From NCBI GenBank assembly GCA_964410945.1, contig CAYPJE010000004.1:62001-126000 (forward strand): a stretch of 64,000 nt of DNA, given 5' to 3'. The DNA is from CAYPJE01 sp964410945. GTDB taxonomy: Bacteria; Fidelibacterota; Marinisomatia; Marinisomatales; TCS56. A program made the position numbers and the translations under genes. Of this stretch, positions 1 through 9,020 are shown one piece after another (the first letter of the stretch is position 1; every line of letters starts with the position of its first letter). Below the pieces are notes generated by a model. That model did not search any database, was not told the origin of the DNA, and saw only the letters and a list, made by a program, of their open reading frames with translations.

Positions 1-1867
1 TCAGTGACTTCAATTCGATCATTCGCAAGATATCCATTACGTCCAGGCTGCCATTGAAATCCATATCTCCTGATGAAGAATCCTTCACCGTTGATTCAAT
101 TTCTCCCAATACTATCCCCAGCATACGGTTGATATCGTAGTCAGACAGATATCCGTCACCATCGATATCTCCAAGTAATCCATCCGGTCCCGGAACAACT
201 GCCTGTGCATAGATGGGTATGCTGGTTGAATCATTTTCAGCTAATCGAACGGTAACCGTATATAAGTATTCCCTGCCACCAGGTAAATTGGTATCAGTAT
301 ACTCCTGCATGCCATTATTCACCGTTGCAAGATAGTCACCATCACGCCGGATATCGATCATGAATGAATCAATTGGATCACCGTTTATTAATGTATCCGG
401 ATCCTCCCAGGACAGATGAATCGCATACCAGTAACTTGTATCAACGGCCAGATTGGTAATGCTTCCCGGGTCCAGCGTGTCAACTGACAGGTAGTGTTTT
501 GCCTGCAACAAAGCCTTGAACAGATTTAACCTTCCACTACTGACGGTAATATCATTTAGGGCCGGAATTGTATCCACAGTGGATAAAATCATATCCTTGA
601 TTTTAAGTGCGCCTGTTGCAGGATAGTTTCTATAGATATTGGCAAAATCAGGTGTAAAAACGGTATGCAGAAGCCCGATCGTACCAGCAACATGGGGGGT
701 TGCCATCGATGTGCCCGTTTTTGTCCCGGTGGCTGCATCATCGACTATTGACAATATGTTTGTTCCCGGAGCACCAAGATCAATGGATTCTCTTCCATAA
801 GCAGCCGTTGACTGCAATTCATCGCGGTGGGTCGTATTAGTTACCGTAACCAGATAGTCACTATCGCACCCCGAAGGAACATCACCCTGGGTATCCACAT
901 CGGCGGTAATGTTCATTGTTGCCACCGCATTCAGAATACCTGCTACGCCAAGGGCATCATACATATCATTCCATAACGGATAACTACCCGAATTACAATC
1001 GGCATAATTGATACCAAAACTACTATTGGTAGCTACAATATACGCCCCGGCTGTCCCTCCGCTGGCGTTATACAGCAGGCGCTGTTCGAGAATATAATTA
1101 TAGGCCTGCATTGCCGTTGAAGTGTATGATGATGCACCGGCGACTGGCATAACCTTGACATTCCAGTTGACTCCGCTGACCTGGTTGGTATTATTGCCAT
1201 CGGCCCCGATTATACCACAGACATGAGTACCATGATCATCATTAGGAATAATCCCGGTGGAATCAAAAGCATTCCACCCATGAATATCGTCAACATAACC
1301 ATTATTGTCATCATCAACCAGACTGTCACCATAGAATTCAGTCCAGTTTGTCCACAAATTAGCCTTTAAATCGGGATGTATCAGCTCACAGCCGTCGTCA
1401 ATAACTGCGACTACGATTGTATCACTGTTTAGATTTATACCACCGGTAGCTATATCCCAGGCTTCCGGGGCATCGATATCAGCATCTTCAAGTCCCCCGG
1501 TTTGACCGGAATTTTCCAATGCCCACTGGTTGCCGAATAATGGATCGCTGGGATAAGACGAGCGCCTGGTCAGCCGATGATCATACTGCGCCGCTTCAAC
1601 CCAGGGATTCGCTTGGATATCAGCCAGGGCCTGCGCCGGAGATACGGTTTGAGTATCTATTTTTACTGTAACAATATTCAATCGCGGGACAATTTCCCTA
1701 TCGACCGCATAGGATAGCCGGTCGGCAGTAGCATCGAAACCTATCCGTCCCACAACCGGTGCCAGTTTGACCAGAATTCGGTCACTGGCATATTCCTGGC
1801 CGAAGGTAATACTCAGTCCGGTTATTATCAGCAGTATTGAGATAATCTTGTGATTAATGTGGTTCAT
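1..1867 (-). CDS. Secreted subtilisin-like protease (peptidase S8) with Fn3-like and dockerin-like domains; C-terminus beyond window edge
   Basis: The gene runs off the left edge, so about 622 codons are present and the C-terminus is missing. A hydrophobic signal peptide (about residues 1-23, ending ITFGQ) precedes a pro-region and a complete S8 domain: Asp157 in AVIDDG, His212 in DDHGTHV and Ser387 in GTSMATPHVAG form the catalytic triad. Residues about 430-515 resemble a fibronectin-III fold. Two dockerin-type calcium loops follow, beginning at Asp567 (DIDGDG) and Asp601 (DMDFNG). The family consists of exported endopeptidases; the paired loops could dock a partner or simply stabilise the tail. 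Whether a sorting signal follows cannot be seen. It lies 29 nt downstream of uvrC on the same strand without obvious functional link. The start is the first ATG ahead of the signal peptide. Confidence 0.93.
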   Translation of the reverse strand, partial: MNHINHKIISILLIITGLSITFGQEYASDRILVKLAPVVGRIGFDATADRLSYAVDREIVPRLNIVTVKIDTQTVSPAQALADIQANPWVEAAQYDHRLTRRSSYPSDPLFGNQWALENSGQTGGLEDADIDAPEAWDIATGGINLNSDTIVVAVIDDGCELIHPDLKANLWTNWTEFYGDSLVDDDNNGYVDDIHGWNAFDSTGIIPNDDHGTHVCGIIGADGNNTNQVSGVNWNVKVMPVAGASSYTSTAMQAYNYILEQRLLYNASGGTAGAYIVATNSSFGINYADCNSGSYPLWNDMYDALGVAGILNAVATMNITADVDTQGDVPSGCDSDYLVTVTNTTHRDELQSTAAYGRESIDLGAPGTNILSIVDDAATGTKTGTSMATPHVAGTIGLLHTVFTPDFANIYRNYPATGALKIKDMILSTVDTIPALNDITVSSGRLNLFKALLQAKHYLSVDTLDPGSITNLAVDTSYWYAIHLSWEDPDTLINGDPIDSFMIDIRRDGDYLATVNNGMQEYTDTNLPGGREYLYTVTVRLAENDSTSIPIYAQAVVPGPDGLLGDIDGDGYLSDYDINRMLGIVLGEIESTVKDSSSGDMDFNGSLDVMDILRMIELKSL

Positions 1868-1896
1868 ATCGGATTTATAATCAGGTAAATTTAGTT

Positions 1897-3759
1897 TCAA
1901 GCCGTTTTAGTTCCAGAACTCTTCTTCAGTAAATATTTTTTTGCGACCTGGATCACCTGTATAGCTATTTCCTCGGTCATTCCGGTCCGCAAGGCAATTG
2001 AAGCGGGCTCATCCCCGGCAATAGTTTTGACATCAGGGTAAGTTGTAAGAAGCTTTTGTAACCGTACCGGCCCAATACCGGGAATGGAAGAAAATATTGA
2101 CCTGGTTGCCACAGAATCACGTTTCTGCCTTTGGAAAGTCACCGCAAACCGGTGTGCTTCATCCCTGATCCGGCGTAATAAAATGAGGCCTGGAGATGTT
2201 TTAGGAATCGACTGGGGATCAGACATTCCGGGTAAATAAACTTCTTCCAGGCGCTTGGCCAATCCGACTACCGGCAAATAATCCAGACCGATTTCCCGCA
2301 GGGCTGAGACAGCCATTCCCAGTTGCCCCTTGCCACCATCGATTAATATCAAATCCGGTAGTACTTTATTCTCTTTTTTCAGGCGTGTATAGCGCCGGAG
2401 AACCACCTCACGCATGGCGGCAAAATCGTCGATTCCCTTAACTGTTTTAACATTGAATTTCCGATATTCTGTTTTACGGGGCTTTCCATCCGAAAAACAT
2501 ACCATCGAAGCCACAGTGTTGGTCCCGCCCAGATGTGAAATATCAAACCCTTCAATCCGGCGAGGTGGTGTCTGCAATTGAAATTCTTCCTGTAACTGGA
2601 TAACCGATGCCGGTACAAAATCGCGCTGCCTGATCCGTTCCACAACCCACTCGCTGAGTAATAGTTTGGCATTACTGACCGCCATTTCAAGCAGGTGAGC
2701 CTTTTCTCCCCGCTTTGGCAGCAGCATATTAACCGTCCCCCCACGCTTCTCTTTAAACCAGGCAATCAGCTCCTCAGGATCATCCGGAGCAAATGGCATC
2801 AGAATTTCCCGGGGTACAAAATCTCCCTCCAGGTAGAAGCGGGCTAAAAAATGCTTCAGTACCTCACCATCACTACTATCCAGATTCCGGAGACGGAATT
2901 TTTCCCGGGAAAATATGCGCCCCTGGCGAATCCGGATGACCGAAGCCAGGCCGATATTTTCCTGACGCTCCAGAGCAATCACATCGCGATCGGTGAAATC
3001 GGCAGCGATTTTCCGCTGACGGGCTTTAAAACTTTCTATAGCGTTCAACTGATCACGGAATTGGGCCGCATCCTCAAAATTTAAATCAGCTGCTGCCGCC
3101 TTCATGCGCATTGTGACATATTCTTCTGTCGCGGCTGTATCGCCCTGCAATACCTGGGCGACATGATAGACCATCTTGTTATAATCCTCATGGGAGACCT
3201 GTCCTTCACAGGGACCTTCGCATTTCTTAATATGATAATCCAGACAAAGCCTAACTTTTCCTGATATGATAGCTTCTTCATCCAGATAATAACTGCAACT
3301 GCGGATCGGAAACACTTTATATACCGCCTCCATCGTTCTGCGCAGGAGACCTACATCGGTGTAAGGGCCATAGTATTTTGAGCCATCACGGACGATTTTC
3401 CGCGTAATAAAGACCTGGGGATAAGGTTCGCTGGTAATCCTGATAAATGGAAAAGATTTATCATCCTTTAGATCGATATTATAGTGGGGGCGGTACTCCT
3501 TTATCATATTTGCTTCGGATAACAACGCTTCTACTTCGTTGCGAACTACAATCCATTCCAAATCGGTTATTTGTCGTACCATTGATATAGTCTTGGCCTG
3601 CTGGTGCTTCTTACTCTGAAAATATGATCGTACACGGCTGCGCAGACTTTTGGCTTTTCCGATATAGATAATTTCACCTTTTTCATTCTTAAAAAGGTAG
3701 ACACCGGGTTTCGCCGGTACCTGCTTAAGTTTATCGGAAATGTTCGACTGAGTAGTCAT
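1897..3759 (-). CDS. uvrC: Excinuclease ABC subunit C
   Basis: UvrC makes both incisions flanking a lesion during nucleotide excision repair, after UvrA/UvrB have located it. From the chosen start the protein has 620 residues, the usual length. The GIY-YIG nuclease domain occupies about residues 16-95 (GVYLF, IIYIGKAKSLRSRV), the UvrB-binding UVR motif lies near 225-248 (NFEDAAQFRDQL), the RNase H-like second nuclease has GFDISH and ILIDGGKGQ, and a helix-hairpin-helix (IPGIGPVRLQKLL) ends the protein. An in-frame ATG at 3825 would add 22 residues that do not look like a UvrC N-terminus; starting at 3759 places the first conserved residues where they normally are and leaves room for a divergent promoter. 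The uvrB gene lies at the opposite end of this window. Confidence 0.96.
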   Translation of the reverse strand: MTTQSNISDKLKQVPAKPGVYLFKNEKGEIIYIGKAKSLRSRVRSYFQSKKHQQAKTISMVRQITDLEWIVVRNEVEALLSEANMIKEYRPHYNIDLKDDKSFPFIRITSEPYPQVFITRKIVRDGSKYYGPYTDVGLLRRTMEAVYKVFPIRSCSYYLDEEAIISGKVRLCLDYHIKKCEGPCEGQVSHEDYNKMVYHVAQVLQGDTAATEEYVTMRMKAAAADLNFEDAAQFRDQLNAIESFKARQRKIAADFTDRDVIALERQENIGLASVIRIRQGRIFSREKFRLRNLDSSDGEVLKHFLARFYLEGDFVPREILMPFAPDDPEELIAWFKEKRGGTVNMLLPKRGEKAHLLEMAVSNAKLLLSEWVVERIRQRDFVPASVIQLQEEFQLQTPPRRIEGFDISHLGGTNTVASMVCFSDGKPRKTEYRKFNVKTVKGIDDFAAMREVVLRRYTRLKKENKVLPDLILIDGGKGQLGMAVSALREIGLDYLPVVGLAKRLEEVYLPGMSDPQSIPKTSPGLILLRRIRDEAHRFAVTFQRQKRDSVATRSIFSSIPGIGPVRLQKLLTTYPDVKTIAGDEPASIALRTGMTEEIAIQVIQVAKKYLLKKSSGTKTA

Positions 3760-3914
3760 AATCGGTGCGAGTTTATTCAGTGTAAAGTAATTGGGCAAGC
3801 CTGGAGAATATAAAATATCCGCCATTCAGCTTGAAATATGCATCCATTCTGGTTAAAATGACTTTACTAATAACTCATTTTGCATTTGAAACATCGATCC
3901 AAATACAGCCGGGA

Positions 3915-4952
3915 ATGAAGAATTTCGATATATCATGGAATACGGCCGCAGCATTGATGGGACCGGTATATTTCCTAATTAATGGCAGATACATTTTAGG
4001 ATTCAATCTGATTGCTTCCTTCCTGCTTCTTGTATACTGGCTTCCGGATTTAATGTATCCGATAATGGTATTACTGGCAATACTAGCCGGTCTATCAGCT
4101 GATTATTTTTGTGAACAATCACTGATCAAACGCCGCCAGAGACTATTTAATAAATTGTCAAATAAGGGCTACTCGGGATCGATTCTCCGTACCGAGCTGC
4201 GCAAGCGTGAAACCAGCAGCCTCTACAATTTTACCCGCCTCTTAACTGGAGTTATAATCTATTGGATTTTTGTATTAATTATCACAAACCAAATATATAT
4301 GCGATTTGAGCAAGAGACACAAACAGAAAACCAGATCGAAATCCATACATATGAATTCATTGAACGAATGGGCCGGGCTAATGATACGACACCAAATGAG
4401 GAATTATTCATTGCTTCAACCATAGAATATTTCGGGGATTATCAAACAGCATATGAATATTATTTGCAACAGGCTCAATCATGGTATGACAAAAATTTAC
4501 CAGATAGTTTTGCCGTCAGTATCATGAAAGCCTATCAGTTCAATCCAGGTGACTATAAACAGTTCTGGTTGGCAGGAAAATTTCTATATCGGCAGGAAAT
4601 GCTCCTGGAGGCCGATCGGTTTCTGACAATTGCCAATCAGATTAATCCTTTCAACTGTAAGTTAAAGTCCGATCTGGCCAAATCATGCGCCAGATTATCC
4701 CATCTTTCCTTTATTGATCAGGAAACTCGCGAAATATATGCCTATCAATCTGAAATATTCCTCTGGGATGCTAACGATAAATGCCCACGGAATGACTATA
4801 TTTATAATAACTGGGCTGAAGCTTTCTATTGGGATGGTGAATATAAAAAAGCGCACGAAACACTGCAGAGAATTATCCAGATGGGCGGTAAAATAGACTC
4901 AACCACACAAGTACTTATCAGTGCTAAAATTCAAACTGAAATTGAGGATTAA
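3915..4952 (+). CDS. Predicted integral membrane protein with C-terminal TPR-like helical region
   Basis: I do not recognise a named family. From this start the protein has 345 residues. Hydrophobic stretches at about residues 10-65 (FLIASFLLLVYWL and YPIMVLLAILAG regions) and about 112-126 (GVIIYWIFVLIIT) indicate three to four membrane segments, separated by a basic loop rich in Lys/Arg. The remaining 200 residues are soluble, helical and tandem-repeat-like (repeated YxxA, AEAFYWDGEYKKA), as in tetratricopeptide repeats. The N-terminal segment resembles small DUF2628-like membrane modules, but this is an impression only. In-frame ATGs at 3831 and 3858 would lengthen it; none of the three has a good ribosome site. 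It is followed directly by the secreted phosphodiesterase gene, whose ribosome site overlaps its end. Confidence 0.72.
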   Translation: MKNFDISWNTAAALMGPVYFLINGRYILGFNLIASFLLLVYWLPDLMYPIMVLLAILAGLSADYFCEQSLIKRRQRLFNKLSNKGYSGSILRTELRKRETSSLYNFTRLLTGVIIYWIFVLIITNQIYMRFEQETQTENQIEIHTYEFIERMGRANDTTPNEELFIASTIEYFGDYQTAYEYYLQQAQSWYDKNLPDSFAVSIMKAYQFNPGDYKQFWLAGKFLYRQEMLLEADRFLTIANQINPFNCKLKSDLAKSCARLSHLSFIDQETREIYAYQSEIFLWDANDKCPRNDYIYNNWAEAFYWDGEYKKAHETLQRIIQMGGKIDSTTQVLISAKIQTEIED

Positions 4953-4956
4953 TTTC

Positions 4957-5760
4957 ATGCCCGTCAAATTGTTAATTAGCAGAATACTATTAACGCTCCT
5001 GTTGTTGATTACCGGCATAGTCAGTGCTCAAGCAATTGATAGTAATGGTAATACTCTAAGAATAATGACCTTCAATATTTATCATGGGGCAACCATGAAA
5101 GGTGACTACGACCTGGATCATATCGCAGGCGTAATCAATACGTACAAGCCAGATCTGGTAGCGCTTCAGGAAGTCGATCGGAACACTAATCGTTGCGGGA
5201 ATCTTGACCTGGCACAGGAGTTGGAACAAAGAACCGACATGTATTATTTATTCGGTAAGGCAATGAATTTTGATGACGGTCAATATGGAGTGGCTGTACT
5301 TTCGCAGACACCGATCCATAACCATCAGAATCATCCCCTGCCCCATCAAAAAGGCAACGAGCCCCGCACCGCCCTGATGATCACTACAATAATCTCACCC
5401 GGAGATACAATATCCTTTGTCTGCACCCATCTTGATTATAAACCGGATGATTCAGAAAGGATTGAACAGGTCCGGGACATTAACCAAATATTGCTTCCAG
5501 CGCGATACCCGATCATATTAGCCGGCGACCTGAACGATACTCCCGGCAGCAGGCCAATTTCCATTCTAGAACAGCAGTGGGAGTCTACCTATGACAATAA
5601 TAATCCCAAACCGACTTTTCCGTCCCACCAGCCTGCAAGGAAAATTGATTATATCATGTTTGCGCCACTTAATTACTGGCACACCAGTAGTTCTACAGTC
5701 ATCCCGGATTCAGTAGCATCCGATCATTGTGCCTACCTGGTTGAACTTGCACGCAATTAA
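4957..5760 (+). CDS. Secreted endonuclease/exonuclease/phosphatase (EEP) family hydrolase
   Basis: The 267-residue product carries a signal peptide (residues 1-26, hydrophobic core ILLTLLLLITGIVSA) and a complete EEP fold. The diagnostic metal and catalytic motifs appear in order: MTFNIYHG, LQEVDRN, THLDY, AGDLNDTP, KIDYIMF and SDHCAYL. Family members cleave phosphodiesters in nucleic acids, inositol phosphates or lipids; the short extracellular form without extra domains does not reveal the substrate. The start at 4957 has a GAGG ribosome site lying across the stop of the preceding gene, so the two are probably translated together. A GTG further upstream at 4921 would add a basic extension ahead of the signal peptide and is rejected. 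Confidence 0.88.
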   Translation: MPVKLLISRILLTLLLLITGIVSAQAIDSNGNTLRIMTFNIYHGATMKGDYDLDHIAGVINTYKPDLVALQEVDRNTNRCGNLDLAQELEQRTDMYYLFGKAMNFDDGQYGVAVLSQTPIHNHQNHPLPHQKGNEPRTALMITTIISPGDTISFVCTHLDYKPDDSERIEQVRDINQILLPARYPIILAGDLNDTPGSRPISILEQQWESTYDNNNPKPTFPSHQPARKIDYIMFAPLNYWHTSSSTVIPDSVASDHCAYLVELARN

Positions 5761-5828
5761 TTCTCTGCTGCATATACTTGTTGTTCCTAACTTCCGCCCC
5801 ACGATTCACCTAAACAACTCTGCAATCA

Positions 5829-6350
5829 ATGAAGAAATCAAATATTGTACTGATCGGAATGCCCGGAGCCGGGAAAAGCACAATTGGTGTTATCCTGGCC
5901 AAACAATTATCATTTGAATTTGTCGATACTGATATCCTGATCCAAACGGTCCACGAACGTTTATTGCAGGATATTGTCGATAACGATGGACATTTTGCCT
6001 TGCGCAAAATTGAAGAGGATATTCTTTGTGGCCTGAACCTTCAACACCATGTGATAGCCACCGGAGGAAGTGCAGTCTACAGTCAGGCAGCCATGGAGCA
6101 TCTAAGCGAAAGCAGCATCACTGTATTCCTGGATGTCAGTTTGAATTCTTTAAAACAACGGATCAATAATTACGAAACCAGAGGCCTGGCCAAACACCCG
6201 GATCAGAGTTTCCAGGAATTATTCGAAGAACGTACTATTCTGTACAATAAATATGCTGACCTGGTGATCAAATCTGATAATATTGCCCAGGAAAAAGCTT
6301 CAGAATTAATTGCACAGAAACTGAGTAAAGCTGGCTTACAGCAGCTTTAA
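5829..6350 (+). CDS. aroK: Shikimate kinase
   Basis: Phosphorylates the 3-hydroxyl of shikimate with ATP, the fifth step of the pathway to chorismate and aromatic amino acids, in the cytosol. The 173-residue length is typical. The Walker A loop GMPGAGKST is at residues 10-18, the shikimate-contacting VDTD motif follows at about 32-35, ATGGSAVY supplies the glycine-rich substrate loop, and the lid contains RGLAKHP followed by ERTILYNKYAD. No other shikimate-pathway gene is in the window. Its 3' end overlaps the convergent epimerase gene by four bases, and no terminator hairpin separates them. Confidence 0.92.
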   Translation: MKKSNIVLIGMPGAGKSTIGVILAKQLSFEFVDTDILIQTVHERLLQDIVDNDGHFALRKIEEDILCGLNLQHHVIATGGSAVYSQAAMEHLSESSITVFLDVSLNSLKQRINNYETRGLAKHPDQSFQELFEERTILYNKYADLVIKSDNIAQEKASELIAQKLSKAGLQQL

Positions 6351-6754
6351 CCTTTCTTCTGGGCCAGTTCCAGTAAAACACCGCCACTTTTCTGGGGATG
6401 AATAAAATTAATCAGGAATCCCTCCGCGCCGATCTTAGGCTCATCATAAATCAGGCTGATACCCCTTTTCTCCAGCTCCTGCATTGCCGCTTTAATATCG
6501 GCCACTTCCAAACAGATATGGTGAATACCCGGGCCATTCTTCTTTAAATACTTAGCAATCGGGCTATCATCATTAAGACTGTTCAGCAGTTCAATCTTTC
6601 CTCGGTCAGTTTTATAGATCGACGTCTCAACACCCTGTTCGGTAATGGTTTCCTTGACGGGATCTGATATCCCAAAAATTACGTTCCAGAATTGCCCGGC
6701 CTCAGAATCACTGCTAACGGCAATACCTATATGTTCGATACCCAGGATTTCCAC
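6347..6754 (-). CDS. mce: Methylmalonyl-CoA epimerase (VOC superfamily)
   Basis: Interconverts (R)- and (S)-methylmalonyl-CoA, linking propionyl-CoA metabolism with succinyl-CoA through methylmalonyl-CoA mutase. The 135-residue protein consists of two vicinal-oxygen-chelate modules. Metal ligands expected for the family are visible: His8 in IEHIGIAV, His78/79 in GPGIHHICLEV and Glu129 in GGVLLELAQ. The sequence is full length and close to the epimerase subfamily rather than to glyoxalase I. It lies five bases downstream of an enoyl-CoA hydratase-like gene, consistent with acyl-CoA metabolism. The mutase itself and propionyl-CoA carboxylase are not in the window. Confidence 0.92.
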   Translation of the reverse strand: MEILGIEHIGIAVSSDSEAGQFWNVIFGISDPVKETITEQGVETSIYKTDRGKIELLNSLNDDSPIAKYLKKNGPGIHHICLEVADIKAAMQELEKRGISLIYDEPKIGAEGFLINFIHPQKSGGVLLELAQKKG

Positions 6755-6759
6755 TGATT

Positions 6760-7530
6760 CTATTTCCTGAAGTCCGGATTTCTTTTCTCAATGAAGGCTT
6801 TTGTGCCCTGTTTCATTTCCGGTGTTTCGAAGAGGCTGCTGAAAGCATGGAGTTCATATTTCAATCCTTCTTCAAGCGTCATATCCATACCTTTTCGAAT
6901 ACATTCCAGTGCCACCGTGATCGCTTCCGGTCCATTAGACAGGATTCGCTGGGCCAATTTTGTTACCGTCGTTATCAATTCGGTCTGGGGAACAACTTGC
7001 TCAACCAGTCCGATCCGGAGCGCTTCATCAGCTTTGATATTGCCCCCACCGGTGATCATTTCAATCGCCTTACCTTTGCCAACCAACCGTGCCAGTCGCT
7101 GGGTACCACCCCAGCCAGGGATCAATCCCAGATGCACTTCCGGTTGCCCGAAGATTGCATTATCGCTGGCAATTCTGATATGACAGGCCAGACTGATTTC
7201 CGTTCCCCCACCCAAAGCGAAACCGTTAATGGCAGCAATGACCGGCTTATGCGATTTTTCGATCAGGCACAACAGATGATGTGCCAAACCACCAAATTCC
7301 AACGCTTGTTTTGGTGTCATCTCCGACATGGCCTTAATGTCGGCACCGGCAACAAATGATTTTTCTCCCGCCCCGGTAATAATTATTACTCCAATATCAT
7401 CATCGGCCAGACAATCATCAAGTGCTGCCTGCATTCCATTCAGCAACTCCAGATTCATGGCATTCAACGCCTCGGGCCGGTCAACAATAATCGTGGCAAA
7501 TTGATTGGTTTTCTTTATCTGAATCGGCAT
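6760..7530 (-). CDS. Enoyl-CoA hydratase/isomerase family protein (crotonase fold)
   Basis: Adds water across the 2,3 double bond of enoyl-CoA thioesters, as in beta-oxidation or butyryl-CoA metabolism. The 256-residue length matches hydratases. The oxyanion-hole segment AGADIKAM and the loop GFALGGGTEISLAC are present, and Glu111 and Glu131 (in GQPEVHLGLIPGWGGTQRL) have the 20-residue spacing of the two catalytic acids of true hydratases. The C-terminal helix ends FIEKRNPDFRK, also typical. It follows the potassium-uptake genes by 17 bases and precedes the methylmalonyl-CoA epimerase by five. The exact chain-length preference cannot be read from sequence; a crotonase or short-chain hydratase is likeliest. 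Confidence 0.9.
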   Translation of the reverse strand: MPIQIKKTNQFATIIVDRPEALNAMNLELLNGMQAALDDCLADDDIGVIIITGAGEKSFVAGADIKAMSEMTPKQALEFGGLAHHLLCLIEKSHKPVIAAINGFALGGGTEISLACHIRIASDNAIFGQPEVHLGLIPGWGGTQRLARLVGKGKAIEMITGGGNIKADEALRIGLVEQVVPQTELITTVTKLAQRILSNGPEAITVALECIRKGMDMTLEEGLKYELHAFSSLFETPEMKQGTKAFIEKRNPDFRK

Positions 7531-7547
7531 CTCATCCCTCCGCTAAA

Positions 7548-9020
7548 TCAGGTACGCCAGAAAGTGCGACTGAAAATGACCATCACAGTGTATATTTCCA
7601 GTCGGCCCAGTAACATACAGAATGACAACAGCCATTTCCCCAATGGATGTAACAGGGCATAATTGTCGGTTGGACCAAAATCACCCAAAGCCGGGCCGAT
7701 ATTCCCCAGGGCTGATGCGGCTGCACCGATCGATGATTGAATATCCCAGCCCAGGGCTGTCAGTACAATCGATGTCAATGCGAATATCATTAAATAAAAC
7801 ATGAAAAAGCCAATCGTATTCCGGATAATATCCTCACTGATATACCGTCGGCCGATCCTGATTGGGAAAATGGCCCGGGAATGCAGCATCCGCCGTGTTT
7901 CCAGCAAAATATATTTTACAATCAGCATGATACGGACGATTTTCATCCCACCGCCAGTCGAGCCGCCCATTCCACCCACAAACATCATGAGAAATAATAA
8001 CAATTGGGCAAAGTATACCCAGGTTTCATAGTCGGCCGTACCATATCCGGTGGTAGTCACAATCGAAACTGTCTGAAAAAGTGAATCTCTGAAATTGATT
8101 GAATTCCAGCTCCCGCTGTCAGCACTGACACTCAGGAAAATGAAAAATGTGACCAGCGCTATCAATCCGAAATAATTTAAAAATTCCTTATCCCTGAAAT
8201 AAGCTTTCAGATTACCAGACAATGCTCTGAAATGCAGGCTGAAGTTGATCCCTGCCATGAACATGAAAAATATTATGATATAGTGAATGGTCGAGCTGTC
8301 ATAATGCCCGATGCTGGCATTCTTGGTTGAAAAGCCACCGGTAGGCATGGTGGTAAAAGTATGGCAGACAGAATCAAATAGACTCATCCCGGCAAACAAC
8401 AGCAGGATAATCTCCGCCATGCTGATTCCCAGATAGACCAGCCAGAGAATCTTGGCTGTTTCACGAACCCGCGGACGAATCTTGTCGGCCACCGGACCCG
8501 GTACCTCCGCCTTGAACAACTGAACGCCCCCCATTCCAAGCAGTGGAAGGATTGCGATATAAAAGACAATGATTCCCATTCCGCCGATCCATTGGATAAA
8601 TGAACGCCAGTACAGGGTGGCCATCGGCAGGCTTTCGATCCCATTGGGCAGGTGGGGCAGGTTGACCGGACTGCCGATAATGGTAGCACCGGTGGTCGTG
8701 ACTCCCGACATCGATTCAAAGAAAGCATCGGTAAAATTGGGGATCATTCCACTAAGTATGAATGGCAGAGAACTCACCAGCGCCGTTGTAATCCAGGCAA
8801 AAGTGACGACCGCAAAGCCGTCCTTGATCGTAAGTTTTTTATTCTTTCGCGATACAAGCCACACCGGGATTCCAAAGACCAGGCACAGTGCTGAAGACTG
8901 GATGAAGCCCATCAGATCCGGTTCATGATTGAACCAGGCAATCAGGATTGGCGCTATCATAGCCACACCCAACATAACAACCAGGATGGCCAGAATATTG
9001 ATCGTAGTTTTTACATTCAT
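7548..9020 (-). CDS. trkH: Trk/Ktr-type potassium uptake protein, membrane subunit TrkH
   Basis: This is the ion-conducting subunit of a low-affinity potassium (or K+/H+) uptake system in the inner membrane. The 490-residue protein has about ten membrane segments and four pore loops with the expected filter sequences: TTTGATIIG, TMPTGGFST, TTTGYGTAD and ALGNIGPALG. GGMGGSTGGGMK lies before the last repeat as in other TrkH proteins. The start codon overlaps the stop of trkA by four bases (ATGA), so the channel and its regulatory subunit are translationally coupled. Length and filters are all intact, so it should be functional. Confidence 0.95.
   Translation of the reverse strand: MNVKTTINILAILVVMLGVAMIAPILIAWFNHEPDLMGFIQSSALCLVFGIPVWLVSRKNKKLTIKDGFAVVTFAWITTALVSSLPFILSGMIPNFTDAFFESMSGVTTTGATIIGSPVNLPHLPNGIESLPMATLYWRSFIQWIGGMGIIVFYIAILPLLGMGGVQLFKAEVPGPVADKIRPRVRETAKILWLVYLGISMAEIILLLFAGMSLFDSVCHTFTTMPTGGFSTKNASIGHYDSSTIHYIIIFFMFMAGINFSLHFRALSGNLKAYFRDKEFLNYFGLIALVTFFIFLSVSADSGSWNSINFRDSLFQTVSIVTTTGYGTADYETWVYFAQLLLFLMMFVGGMGGSTGGGMKIVRIMLIVKYILLETRRMLHSRAIFPIRIGRRYISEDIIRNTIGFFMFYLMIFALTSIVLTALGWDIQSSIGAAASALGNIGPALGDFGPTDNYALLHPLGKWLLSFCMLLGRLEIYTVMVIFSRTFWRT

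Noticed and set aside
3759..3825. 22-codon N-terminal extension of uvrC
   Set aside because: Not UvrC-like and it would leave almost no room for the divergent promoter.
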